Source of the DNA: Deltaproteobacteria bacterium
GTDB taxonomy: Bacteria; Myxococcota_A; UBA9160; SZUA-336
Assembly (NCBI GenBank): GCA_019311115.1
Contig: JAFDDB010000012.1
Location: 1 to 41,514, forward strand
Direction: 5' to 3'
Length of the DNA: 41,514 nt
Of this stretch, positions 21,269 through 31,336 are shown piece after piece. The position numbers and the translations under genes were made by a program. The notes beneath the pieces are model-generated. The model was given only the letters and a program-made list of their open reading frames with translations. It had not been told where the DNA came from and did not search any database. Positions within the stretch are counted from its first letter, which is position 1, and each line of letters starts with the position of its first letter.

Positions 21269-22188
21269 GACGCGGCCTCGTCCACCACGCGCGCCAGGTC
21301 GTCGGGCAGGGGAGAGTCGAAGCCGACGGCCTCGCCGCTGCGCGGGTGCTCGAAGCCGAGCCGCGTGGCGTGCAGGGCCTGGCGCTCCAGCCCCAATGCG
21401 CGCGTGACCGCGCGACCGCCCCCGTAGACCGGATCGCCGGCGACGGGCATGCCCGCGCTCGCCAGGTGCACGCGGATCTGGTGCGTGCGGCCGGTCTCGA
21501 GCCGGACCCGCAGCAGCGTCAGGTCGTTCAGCCGGCGCTCGACCCGCCAGTGAGTGACCGCGTGCCGGCCCCGGCGCGCGCGGGTGCTGAACCGCTTGCG
21601 GTCCGTGGGGTGGCGTCCGATCGGCGCGTCGATCGAGCCGCTTCTTGCCGACACCTGGGCGCGGACCAGTGCGAGGTACTCGCGGTCGATCGAGTGGCGC
21701 TTGAACTGCGCTGCCAGCGATCGATGGGCCAGGTCGTTCTTGGCCGCGACGATGAGCCCCGAGGTTCCCTTGTCCAGCCGGTGCACGATGCCCGGACGCA
21801 GCACGCCGCCTACGCCCGACAGGCTGTCGCCGCAGTGGTGAAGCAGCGCGTTCACGAGCGTCCCGCTGGCGTGACCCGCAGCGGGGTGGACGACGAGTCC
21901 GGCGGGCTTGTCGACGACGATCAGGTCGGAGTCCTCGAAGACCACCGACAGCGGGATGGCCTCGGACAGCACCCGGTCGGCAGGAACGGGCTCGGGCACC
22001 GCCCCGCTCACGCGCTCGCCTGCGCGAAGCCGGTGCGCCGCCTTCACCCGCCGGCCCGAGACCTCGACCGCGCCGGCCTCGATCATCCGCTGCACCTGCG
22101 CGCGCGACAGCGACGGCATGCGTTCGGCCAGCGCGCGGTCGAGCCGCCGGCCCGCGGTCGACTCGTCGACCTCGAACCGGAAGCTCAC
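21265..22188 (-). CDS. rluD: 23S rRNA pseudouridine synthase RluD
   Basis: 307 residues. An S4 RNA-binding domain at ~15-65 is followed by the RsuA/RluA catalytic domain. The catalytic Asp139 is in HRLDKGTSGL, with RTHQIRVHLA and PVYGGG further on. GTG start at 22188, overlapping the preceding stop (GTGA). The rluD-pgeF pair is a common arrangement. Confidence 0.96.
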   Translation of the reverse strand: MSFRFEVDESTAGRRLDRALAERMPSLSRAQVQRMIEAGAVEVSGRRVKAAHRLRAGERVSGAVPEPVPADRVLSEAIPLSVVFEDSDLIVVDKPAGLVVHPAAGHASGTLVNALLHHCGDSLSGVGGVLRPGIVHRLDKGTSGLIVAAKNDLAHRSLAAQFKRHSIDREYLALVRAQVSARSGSIDAPIGRHPTDRKRFSTRARRGRHAVTHWRVERRLNDLTLLRVRLETGRTHQIRVHLASAGMPVAGDPVYGGGRAVTRALGLERQALHATRLGFEHPRSGEAVGFDSPLPDDLARVVDEAAS

Positions 22189-22472
22189 CAGATATGCGTG
22201 CCGACCCTGCGGTGCGCGTAGACGAGCATGTCGACCACCGCCCACTCGAAGATGCGCTGCGCGTCGGCCAACGCGGGGTCGACCCGGTGGCGGTAGAACA
22301 CCAGGGCCTGCTCGATGTCGCGTCCGACGCGGTCGAACAGGTCGTCCTTCTCGAGTCCGAGCCGCACCTGGTCGCCCGTCGACAAGGCCACGTCCTGGCA
22401 CAGCACGCGGGCCAGCCGCCGCGCGCGGTGCGGATCCGAAATCAGCGGGCAGGGCTCTGCCGGAAGCGCCAC
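22185..22472 (-). CDS. small conserved-looking protein of unknown function
   Basis: 95 residues from GTG at 22472 (overlapping the upstream stop by one base) to 22185 (overlapping the rluD start). No domain is recognised. The sequence is mostly helical and charged, with GDQVRLGLEKDDLFDRVG and a C-terminal AHRRVGTHIW. The tight coupling on both sides and the normal codon use argue that it is real. Confidence 0.7.
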   Translation of the reverse strand: MALPAEPCPLISDPHRARRLARVLCQDVALSTGDQVRLGLEKDDLFDRVGRDIEQALVFYRHRVDPALADAQRIFEWAVVDMLVYAHRRVGTHIW

Positions 22473-23101
22473 TACGCGCGCCCCGGCCGGCGATCGTGCG
22501 CGATGAAGAGGGCCATGTAGCTCTCCGTCACCGCCTTCGGGTCGAGCTTCAGACACTTTGCGAACTCCCGCAGGAAGCCGCGCAGGTAGACGCCCGCGGG
22601 AAGGTGATCGTATCGGTTCTGCTCGATCGCAGACAGGTGCGACTCGTTGATCTTGGTGCGCGCCGATATCTCGTCGAGCTCGATGCCGTGACGGATGCGC
22701 ACGCGGCGTAGCGCCGGCCCGTCGTACACACCGTCGTCCGGCTCGTCGGGCTCGTCGAGCGAGTAGTCGGGCACGCTCGGCGCCGGAGGCTCGTTCTCCC
22801 GCACGGGCAGCGCGACCATCTTGGGTGCAGCGGACGGCGGAGCCGTGTGGCGGCTCGCGCGGTCACGGCGCAGCCGCGCATCGTACTCGCGGCGCATCCG
22901 CGGGTCGGAGAGCACGGCGTAGGCCTCCTCGATGCGCTGCAGGATCTCGGCGTTCTCGTCGTCGGAGAACAGCGAGTACGTCGCCGTCGAGGCCGGCTGG
23001 TAGGTCGCCCGCGCGATCCGATATGCGCGGTCGATGTCCTGCGAGGTCGCCGCGTCGATCAGCTCGAGTACTTCGTACAGGTTGGTGTCGGTGGCATTCA
23101 T
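22472..23101 (-). CDS. J-like domain plus RodZ-type helix-turn-helix protein
   Basis: 209 residues. Residues ~7-76 follow the J-domain pattern (NLYEVLELIDAATSQDI at the start, EEAYAVLSDPRMRREYD at the end). The HPD tripeptide between helices II and III is absent; the sequence there is ATYQPASTATY. An acidic Pro-rich linker (~105-127) leads to an HTH domain at ~128-200 (IRHGIELDEISARTKINES) like the cytoplasmic part of RodZ. No membrane segment is present. ATG at 23101 overlaps the ATPase stop (ATGA). Confidence 0.85.
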   Translation of the reverse strand: MNATDTNLYEVLELIDAATSQDIDRAYRIARATYQPASTATYSLFSDDENAEILQRIEEAYAVLSDPRMRREYDARLRRDRASRHTAPPSAAPKMVALPVRENEPPAPSVPDYSLDEPDEPDDGVYDGPALRRVRIRHGIELDEISARTKINESHLSAIEQNRYDHLPAGVYLRGFLREFAKCLKLDPKAVTESYMALFIAHDRRPGRA

Positions 23102-24072
23102 GGCTGCAGCATCTTCTTGACGATCTGGCGGATGTAGATTGCGCTGTCGCTCTGTGGATAGGCCACGACGAGCGGGCGCCGCTCCTTGATCGAGCGCCAG
23201 ACCAGGTCGTCGTAGCTGACGTAGCCCAGGTACTCGACGTCGAGTCCGAAGTACTTGCGGCAGACCGAGCGGATCGAGAAGCCCAGCTTGACCTCTTCGC
23301 GGTTCCGCACCTGGTTCACGACCAGCCGCGGCCGGAAGCTCGAGATGAGCTTGCGCAGGTTCTCGGCCGCGGCGGGCTCGAGGCGCTCGATCTCGGCGAT
23401 CAGGTCGGTCGGCGTGCGAATGCCTCGCTCGTTGCGCTGGTCCATGGCCTCGCGGACCAGATCGCGCACGGGTGAGTCGCGCAGCCCGTGCGCCAGCTTG
23501 CGGTAGAACGAGGCGCGCAGGAAGGAGTAGGCGTTCTCGATCGAGGTGGGCTCCGGTGTCGCGACCAGCATGCTCTCGTCGGTCTCGAGAAAGAAGTCGA
23601 GCGTGGCCCGGTCCATGCCGGCCGCCAGGTCGAAGATGACGAGGTCCGCGCCGAGTCCCCGGGACGCCTGCACGAGTTGCGTGCGCTGCTCGTGACTGGT
23701 GTCGGCCGTACCGGCGTGGCCGAGCGCGCCGCGGATCAGGCGCAGGCCCGGAATCGGCGTCTCCTCGGCCGCCTTGTCCAGGTCCTGGATGCGGTCCTCG
23801 ATGAAGTCGGACAGGTTCGGGCCGCGGCCGGCCGGCATGCCGAAGCACGTGTGCAGGTTCGCTCCGCCCAAGTCGGCGTCGATCAGCAGGACCTGGCGGC
23901 CGGAGCGCGCGGCGGTCGCGGCGACGTTCGCGGCGATGAAGCTCTTGCCGATCCCGCCCTTGCCGCCACCAATCGCCCACACGCGCGCCGGAAGCCGGGC
24001 GGCTTCGGGCGTGACCGTGCGGGTGGCCCTCCGCCTAACGTTCAACCAGCTCGGCGTTCCAGTAAGACGCAT
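23098..24072 (-). CDS. MinD/FlhG-like P-loop ATPase
   Basis: 324 residues. A deviant Walker A at ~35-44 (GGGKGGIGKS), DADLGGANLH for the switch region and DLVIFDLAAGMD place it in the ParA/MinD family. Length and C-terminal part resemble the FlhG-like proteins that accompany a J-like/HTH gene in deltaproteobacteria. No flagellar gene is nearby. The start is uncertain: ATG at 24072 overlaps the HNH gene by 38 bp, and TTG at 24045 would shorten it by nine residues. Confidence 0.9.
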   Translation of the reverse strand: MRLTGTPSWLNVRRRATRTVTPEAARLPARVWAIGGGKGGIGKSFIAANVAATAARSGRQVLLIDADLGGANLHTCFGMPAGRGPNLSDFIEDRIQDLDKAAEETPIPGLRLIRGALGHAGTADTSHEQRTQLVQASRGLGADLVIFDLAAGMDRATLDFFLETDESMLVATPEPTSIENAYSFLRASFYRKLAHGLRDSPVRDLVREAMDQRNERGIRTPTDLIAEIERLEPAAAENLRKLISSFRPRLVVNQVRNREEVKLGFSIRSVCRKYFGLDVEYLGYVSYDDLVWRSIKERRPLVVAYPQSDSAIYIRQIVKKMLQP

Positions 24073-24634
24073 CGACGATATTCAAGAAGGGCCTCCACTC
24101 GGGATAGCCCTGTCTCCCCCCCAAAAGACCGACGACCGGCGTCCAGCGAGGCCGCTCCGGCTTGCGAATCAGCCGCATGCCCGCCTGTGATGGCGTGCGG
24201 CCACCCTTGCGGCGATTGCAATCGATGCAGCTGCAGACCACGTTCGACCACGAGCTGCGCCCACCCTTGGAGCGCGGAATCACGTGGTCCAGGTTCAAGT
24301 CCGAACGCGAGAACCGGCGACCGCAATACTGACACGAGTTGCGATCTCGCGCGTAGATATTGATGCGGCTGAAGCGAACGTGCCGCTTCGGCACCCGGTC
24401 GAAGCCCTGCAGCAGGATCACGCGCGGCACGCGGATCATCGCACCCAGGCGCCCCACTCCGTCGTCCTGCACGCGCACGGCCACGTGCTGCCAGGAGTCG
24501 AAGTCGAACGTCTCGTACTGCTCGTTCACGACCCGGGCCGCGCCCTGGTAGAGCATTGCGAAGGCACGCCGCGCCGAGGTCACGTGGACCGGCAGATAGG
24601 AACGGTTCAGGACCAGGACGGCGGCGTCTAGCAC
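24035..24634 (-). CDS. HNH endonuclease-domain protein
   Basis: 199 residues. The HNH fold is at ~95-145: CQYCGRRF with Cys101/Cys104, LDHVIPRSKGG with His117, then WSNVVCSCIDCNRRKGG with Asn131 and Asn140 and the second Cys pair. The N-terminal ~90 residues (VLVLNRSYLPVHVTSARRA) match a widespread family of solitary chromosomal HNH proteins whose role is not settled. GTG start at 24634 with AAGG upstream. It begins 18 bp after selA. Confidence 0.9.
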   Translation of the reverse strand: MLDAAVLVLNRSYLPVHVTSARRAFAMLYQGAARVVNEQYETFDFDSWQHVAVRVQDDGVGRLGAMIRVPRVILLQGFDRVPKRHVRFSRINIYARDRNSCQYCGRRFSRSDLNLDHVIPRSKGGRSSWSNVVCSCIDCNRRKGGRTPSQAGMRLIRKPERPRWTPVVGLLGGRQGYPEWRPFLNIVDASYWNAELVER

Positions 24635-24652
24635 GGAAAAACCTTAGCTGGG

Positions 24653-26044
24653 TCAGGTACTTTGGTCAATCGCACCCACCTTGAAGGCCTCGCCGACGAG
24701 TCGCGCGTCGTCGTCGGTGAGAGTGCGCGGATCGAGCAGCAACGCACCCTGTGAGACGCGCACGAGCAGTGGCGGGTCACCGGCGCGCAGTGCGCGCGCG
24801 AGCGCGGCGGGGGACCGCGGCGACTCGACACGGACCACGAAGCCGGGAAGCTCGAAGTCGGGCAGCGCTCCCCCGCCGACGAGCGAGCCCTGCGGCACGA
24901 CCGAGCAGCTGAAGCCGCGCGTGGCGAGCGTCTTCGCCAGACGCTCCGCGCGCGCCTCGAGATCGGCGGGCGTCGCCAGCAGCATGCCGAGCACCGGAAG
25001 CGACTCGAGCCGGCCCTCGAGCAGCGTGCGCAGGGTCACGTCCAGGGCCGCGAGCGTCATCTTGTCGACGCGCAGCGCGCGGGCGAGCTGGCTGGTGCGC
25101 ATGCGCTCGATCAGCTCGTGGCTTCCGAGCGCGATCCCCGCCTGGGGTCCACCGAGCAGCTTGTCACCGCTGAACAGCACCAGGTCGGCGCCGTCGGCGA
25201 GCCCGCGCTGGACCTCGGGCTCGGGGATTCCGTACTCGGACAGGTCGACGATGGTCCCGCTTCCCCGGTCCTCGATCAGCGGCAGGCCATGCTCGCGAGC
25301 CAGCGGCGCGAGCTCTCGAAGGCCCGTGTCGTGCGTGAAGCCCCGTATCTCGAAGTTGCTGCGGTGGACCTTGAGCAGCGCGCCCGCGTTCGGGCCGATC
25401 GCGTCGCGGTAGTCGCGCAGGTGCGTCCGGTTCGTGGTCCCGACCTCGACCAGGCGTGCGCGGCTCTGACCCAGGATCTCGGGCACCCGGAACGAGCCCC
25501 CGATCTCGACCAGCTCGCCGCGCGAGAGCAGGACGTCGCGGTCCGGCGCCAGCGCGTCGAGCGCCAGCAGCACCGCCGCGGCGTTGTTGTTGACGACCAG
25601 GGCGTCCTCGGCCCCGGTGGCGCGGCAGAGCAACTCGCGCACCACGCCGAGACGCGAGCCCCGCCGCCCCGTGTCGAGGTCCAGCTCGAGGTCGCTGTAG
25701 CCGACCGCGGCCTCCGCCACGGCCGCGGCCGCCTCGGCCGAGAGCGGCGCCCGACCCAGGTTCGTGTGCAAAACCACCCCGGTCGCGTTCAGCACCCGCC
25801 GCGGCCAGGGCCGGCAGAGAGCCGTGGCCCGGGTACGGACTCGCGTGGCCAGGGGCTCCAGATCCACCGTTCCAGGGCCGTCCGGCGCCCCGAGCAGCTC
25901 TGCGCGTACCTCGTCCAGGACAGCTCTAGCGGCCGCCAGCAGGGCCCACCGAGGGGAAGAAACCCCACTCGAGGAAGCCTCCACCAGCAGATCCACCGCG
26001 GGCAGCTGGCGAAGCCGTGCATTGACCGGGTCTGGTCCGTCCAT
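24653..26044 (-). CDS. selA: L-seryl-tRNA(Sec) selenium transferase
   Basis: 463 residues, about the length of E. coli SelA. This PLP enzyme converts Ser-tRNA(Sec) to Sec-tRNA(Sec) using selenophosphate. The PLP Lys295 is in LVLFSGDKLLGGPQAG. Family blocks NATGVVLHTNLGRAPLS, ALVVNNNAAAVLLAL and VGTTNRTHLRDY are all intact. ATG at 26044. It shows that this genome can probably make selenocysteine, which supports the UGA reading at 1584. selB, selC and selD are not in the window. Confidence 0.97.
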   Translation of the reverse strand: MDGPDPVNARLRQLPAVDLLVEASSSGVSSPRWALLAAARAVLDEVRAELLGAPDGPGTVDLEPLATRVRTRATALCRPWPRRVLNATGVVLHTNLGRAPLSAEAAAAVAEAAVGYSDLELDLDTGRRGSRLGVVRELLCRATGAEDALVVNNNAAAVLLALDALAPDRDVLLSRGELVEIGGSFRVPEILGQSRARLVEVGTTNRTHLRDYRDAIGPNAGALLKVHRSNFEIRGFTHDTGLRELAPLAREHGLPLIEDRGSGTIVDLSEYGIPEPEVQRGLADGADLVLFSGDKLLGGPQAGIALGSHELIERMRTSQLARALRVDKMTLAALDVTLRTLLEGRLESLPVLGMLLATPADLEARAERLAKTLATRGFSCSVVPQGSLVGGGALPDFELPGFVVRVESPRSPAALARALRAGDPPLLVRVSQGALLLDPRTLTDDDARLVGEAFKVGAIDQST

Positions 26045-26377
26045 TAGCGTTGTCTGCGTGTTGATCCGAGCTCCGGGAGCTCCGGTCCCCAGGTGCAATC
26101 CCGCGGAATCCCTAGGGTCTTCCCGCGCCCACGGGCTGCTGCGCGGGGATTGCGATCTTAGCGGATTCCCCGGAATCGGATTGCATACCCGAGCTTGCGT
26201 GGGGCCGGACCCGTGGTCAGTTCCGCGGACGACCCGTCCCCGCTTCTCTGCAGAACGGAACATGCCGCAGAACTGCTGCATCACCCGTCTCAACCGCTTC
26301 CGACCTCGACGGACCCGCGTTCCCGAGCGCAGCGCTCCGCGGGCCCCTACAGGTCGAAGCCGTACAAAGGAACCAGA
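26045..26377. other. divergent selA/rng intergenic region rich in inverted repeats, no gene
   Basis: 333 bp between two divergent genes. Seen here: GAGCTCC-G-GGAGCTC (26068-26082), 24 bp before the selA start; a long-range pair GCAATCCCGCG (26095-26105) with CGCGGGGATTGC (26142-26153); and GATTCC-CC-GGAATC around 26164-26177. The last two could fold in the RNase leader RNA. No convincing -35/-10 pair is seen for either gene. Confidence 0.5.
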
Positions 26378-28326
<1,949 letters not shown>

Positions 28327-28330
<4 letters not shown>

Positions 28331-28800
28331 AGGTCCTCGTCCGCAGGGCAGGAAGGCGGGATCTCGACCCGATCCACGCGCGCTGGCTCCGGCTTCGCGA
28401 GGCCGAAGCCAAGGCCGACGCGCGGTTCGCGCCGTCGAAGAACGCGGACCCCGTGGCGCGCGACCACCGCGAGCTGATCCTGGCCGACCCGCGCACGGCC
28501 TTCTTCGTCGCCGAGGAGCGAGGCGAAATCGTCGGCTTCCTGCACGCACAGATCGAGCAGAACGACCCGAGCTACGACGTCGAGCGCTACGGGCGCATCG
28601 TCGACGTCTACGTCGACGACACTCGCCGCCGCCAGGGCGTCGGGAGCGCGCTGCTGCGCTGCTGCGTGGAGTGGTTCGCGTCGCTCGGGATGCCCGAGTA
28701 CCACGTGCGCACCCCGATCGCGCACCCCGACGCGGCCACGTTCTTCGAACGCGCGGGCGCCAGCGTCGTGTCGATCACGCTCAGCGCCCGCGTCGATTGA
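28327..28800 (+). CDS. GNAT family N-acetyltransferase
   Basis: 157 residues with one GNAT fold. The acetyl-CoA loop is at ~101-110 (RRQGVGSALL), after the strand GRIVDVYVDD. ATG at 28327 overlaps the RNase stop, so it is translationally coupled. The target is unknown; protein or small-molecule amines are both possible. Confidence 0.9.
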
Positions 28801-28832
28801 CGCCCCGCGACCCGGCTTCCCGCGCTGGGGCC

Positions 28833-29255
28833 GTGACCGCCGAGGCGGTGATCGATCGGCTCGGCCTCGAGCCGCACCCCGAAGGCGGCCACTACGCCGA
28901 GACCTGGCGCCACGCACCCGGGACCGGCCGCGGCTCGGGAACGGCGATCTACTTCCTGCTCCGCGCCGGAGAAGTGAGCGCCTGGCACCGCATCGACGCC
29001 GACGAGATCTGGCATCACTACGCAGGCGCACCGCTGGAGCTCCGCGTCTGCCTGGAGGACGATCGCCCCGACACGCTCGTGCTCGGCTCCGACCTCGAGG
29101 CGGGTGCTCGTCCGCAGCACCGCGTTCCCGCGCACGCCTGGCAGTCGGCACGGAGCCTCGGCGACTGGACGCTGGCGGGCTGCACGGTCTCGCCCGCGTT
29201 CGAGTTCGAGCACTTCGAACTCGCTCCCGACGGCTGGCAGCCCGGAGCGGGCTAG
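28833..29255 (+). CDS. DUF985 cupin-like protein
   Basis: 140 residues from GTG at 28833. VIDRLGLEPHPEGGHYAETW at the N-terminus, then AIYFLLRAGEVSAWHRIDADEIW, match the DUF985 cupin family, with His residues fit for a metal site. The biochemical role is unknown. An upstream TTG at 28797 is possible but less like the family. The stop TAG shares CTAG with the stop of the convergent gene. Confidence 0.87.
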   Translation: MTAEAVIDRLGLEPHPEGGHYAETWRHAPGTGRGSGTAIYFLLRAGEVSAWHRIDADEIWHHYAGAPLELRVCLEDDRPDTLVLGSDLEAGARPQHRVPAHAWQSARSLGDWTLAGCTVSPAFEFEHFELAPDGWQPGAG

Positions 29256-30220
29256 CGGCAGCGGACGGTGTCGACCCGCCGGTCGCCGCTGCGGCCGCGC
29301 AACTCGATCCGGTACAGGGGCTCGAAGCCCAGGACTTCCTGTGCGTGGCGCGTGTCGAGCACGATCCCGTAGCGGTCGAAGACACCCTCGCCGCCCGACC
29401 ACATCCCGCGCAGCAGCGACACCGCACCCGAGACCACGCGCGGCACGGGCAGCGGGCCCAGGCGTGACGCCGGAGGGCGCAGCTCGGAGCGCGGGAAGAC
29501 CTCGCGTCCCGCCACGTTGTAGATGCCCGGCTCGTCGCCGTGCAGTGCCAGCAGCAGCGCGCGAGCCACGTCGCGATCCGCCACGACCGAGAGCAGCGGG
29601 TCGAAGCCGAGGGCCGGGCGCGAGTCCTCGAGCGGCGGGCTCATCAGGAACTGGCCGCCGTCCCCTACGATGCTCGCGCAGCGAAGGATGGTCATCTTGA
29701 GGTCCGGGTCCTTGAGCTCGCCCTGGCAGATCAGGTCTGCGTCGATCCAGGCGCGCACCGTGGGCGCACCCTCGACGTCGAAGCCCAGCAGCGTGTCCTC
29801 GCCGACCAGGTTGCCGTTGCCCGGCTCGGCCCGGTAGACGAACGCCGTGGACAGGTAGACGAAGCGCTGGATCTCTTCACGCTTGCGGCACTCGGCGAGC
29901 AGCCGGCGCGTCTCGGAGACGAGCGTCGGCACGTTCCCGGGAATGTGCTCGCTCTCGATCTCGCTGGTGAACGGCAGGTGGATGACCGAGTCGCATCGCG
30001 CGCGCAGGAAGCGCTCGGAGCGCACGAAGGAGTTCAGGTGCCGCGCCTTCGCCAGGTCGATGCGCTCGTAGAAGCACTTGTCCCGGTACGGATCCAGGAA
30101 GCTCGGCGGCGGACCCGTGCCGACCCCGAGCACGAGCGACACGTCCGGATCGTGGTAGAGCGCCTTGACCAGGCGCCGGCCTACCGACGAGTCCAGGTGC
30201 GTCACCAGGACGCGTCGCAT
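29252..30220 (-). CDS. atypical extended SDR / NAD-dependent epimerase-like protein
   Basis: 322 residues with an epimerase-like layout: a Rossmann start MRRVLVTHLDSSVGRRLVKAL, RFVYLSTAFVYRAEPG at the active-site region, and ILRCASIVGDGG later. The usual TGxxGxxG is reduced to one Gly, and the YxxxK motif lacks its Lys. It may bind a nucleotide differently or be non-catalytic. ATG at 30220 overlaps the acyltransferase stop by one base, so the two are probably one operon of lipid-related function (inference). Confidence 0.83.
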   Translation of the reverse strand: MRRVLVTHLDSSVGRRLVKALYHDPDVSLVLGVGTGPPPSFLDPYRDKCFYERIDLAKARHLNSFVRSERFLRARCDSVIHLPFTSEIESEHIPGNVPTLVSETRRLLAECRKREEIQRFVYLSTAFVYRAEPGNGNLVGEDTLLGFDVEGAPTVRAWIDADLICQGELKDPDLKMTILRCASIVGDGGQFLMSPPLEDSRPALGFDPLLSVVADRDVARALLLALHGDEPGIYNVAGREVFPRSELRPPASRLGPLPVPRVVSGAVSLLRGMWSGGEGVFDRYGIVLDTRHAQEVLGFEPLYRIELRGRSGDRRVDTVRCR

Positions 30221-31317
30221 CAGCCCTTCCTCGCCCGCCGCTTGAGAGCGCCCCGGTCGACCATCTCCTGGATCCGCCGCCGCACCTGCTCCGCCATGTA
30301 CCGCACGGCATGGGGATCGTCGATGATGCGGTCCGGGAACTCCTCGTAGAAACGCATCGGCTGCCCGTAGGTGATCTCGTACTTGACCGGATAGGGAAGC
30401 AGACCCAGCGGCCCGAGCATGGGGAAGGTCGGCGTGACCGGGAAGAACGGCAGTCCCAGCACGCGAGCGAGCGGCTTCAGGTCGAGCAGGATCGGCGCCT
30501 GGTCGTCCGCACCCACGATCGCCACCGGAATGATCGGCACCCGGTGCCGGATCGACTCCTCGATGAACCCCACGTTGAAGCGCTGCAGCAGGTAGCGCTC
30601 GGCCGCCAGCTTGCGGATGCCCGCCATGCCCTCGGGGAACGTCAGCACGATCTGCTCGTCGCGCAGCAGCTCGCGGAAGTTCTCGCGCGTGCCAACGACC
30701 TGGCCGACGCGCGAGTAGAAGATGTTCACGAACGGCAGCCTGCCGGCCCACTTGTCGACGATCGCCCGCGCCAGCCGGGGCGGGTTGGCGCGCAGCAGCA
30801 CGTCCACCACGGTCATGGCGCCGTCGAAGGGAAGCAGACCTCCGTGGTTGGCGGCCAGGATCGCGCCTTCCTTTTCCGGGATGGCCTCGTGGCCATGGCT
30901 CTCGACCCGGAAGTAGTAGCGGTAGAGCAGCTTGAACAGCGCGAGCGTGCGCCGGGAAGTGCGCGGGCACAGCCCGAGGCGATCGTACGGCTGGGCCTGC
31001 AGCACGTTCGCCGTCAGGTTGAGGCGCTCCTCGTCCTCCCGGTCCAGGATCTGGCTCGCCAGCCGGTCGAGCCAGCCGGCTGCGTCATCCCCGTCGTCGA
31101 ACGAGGCGACCTCGGGGATCGGCGGACCCAGGTCGGGCGGCGCCTGCACCGCGCGGGTGGTCCGCGACGGCGAGCCGGGCGGATCGTCCGGCTCCGCGCG
31201 CACCAGCCGCACCGTGCGCTCCCGGAGCCGCAGCAAGTAGGGAAGCGTCCCGTCCCCCTGGGTGAACGGGTCGCTGCCGAGCGCCGGCTTTTCGCCGAGC
31301 GGGTCGGAATCTCTCAA
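30220..31317 (-). CDS. PlsC-type lysophospholipid acyltransferase
   Basis: 365 residues. A ~130-residue charged N-terminal extension precedes the acyltransferase domain. The catalytic motif is NHGGLLPFDG (His158 to Asp165, spaced as in the NHxGxLPxD subgroup rather than HX4D). VLTFPEGMAG (227-230) contacts the phosphate, and VPIIPVAIVGAD is the last conserved block. TTG start at 31317 with GGAG upstream. Likely acts at the inner membrane in glycerophospholipid synthesis. Confidence 0.9.
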   Translation of the reverse strand: MRDSDPLGEKPALGSDPFTQGDGTLPYLLRLRERTVRLVRAEPDDPPGSPSRTTRAVQAPPDLGPPIPEVASFDDGDDAAGWLDRLASQILDREDEERLNLTANVLQAQPYDRLGLCPRTSRRTLALFKLLYRYYFRVESHGHEAIPEKEGAILAANHGGLLPFDGAMTVVDVLLRANPPRLARAIVDKWAGRLPFVNIFYSRVGQVVGTRENFRELLRDEQIVLTFPEGMAGIRKLAAERYLLQRFNVGFIEESIRHRVPIIPVAIVGADDQAPILLDLKPLARVLGLPFFPVTPTFPMLGPLGLLPYPVKYEITYGQPMRFYEEFPDRIIDDPHAVRYMAEQVRRRIQEMVDRGALKRRARKG

Positions 31318-31336
31318 GACGCAAATCTCCGGGAAC

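Noticed and set aside
26045-26377. Possible tRNA-Sec gene next to selA
   Set aside because: No UCA anticodon arm or long variable arm could be assembled here or elsewhere in the window.
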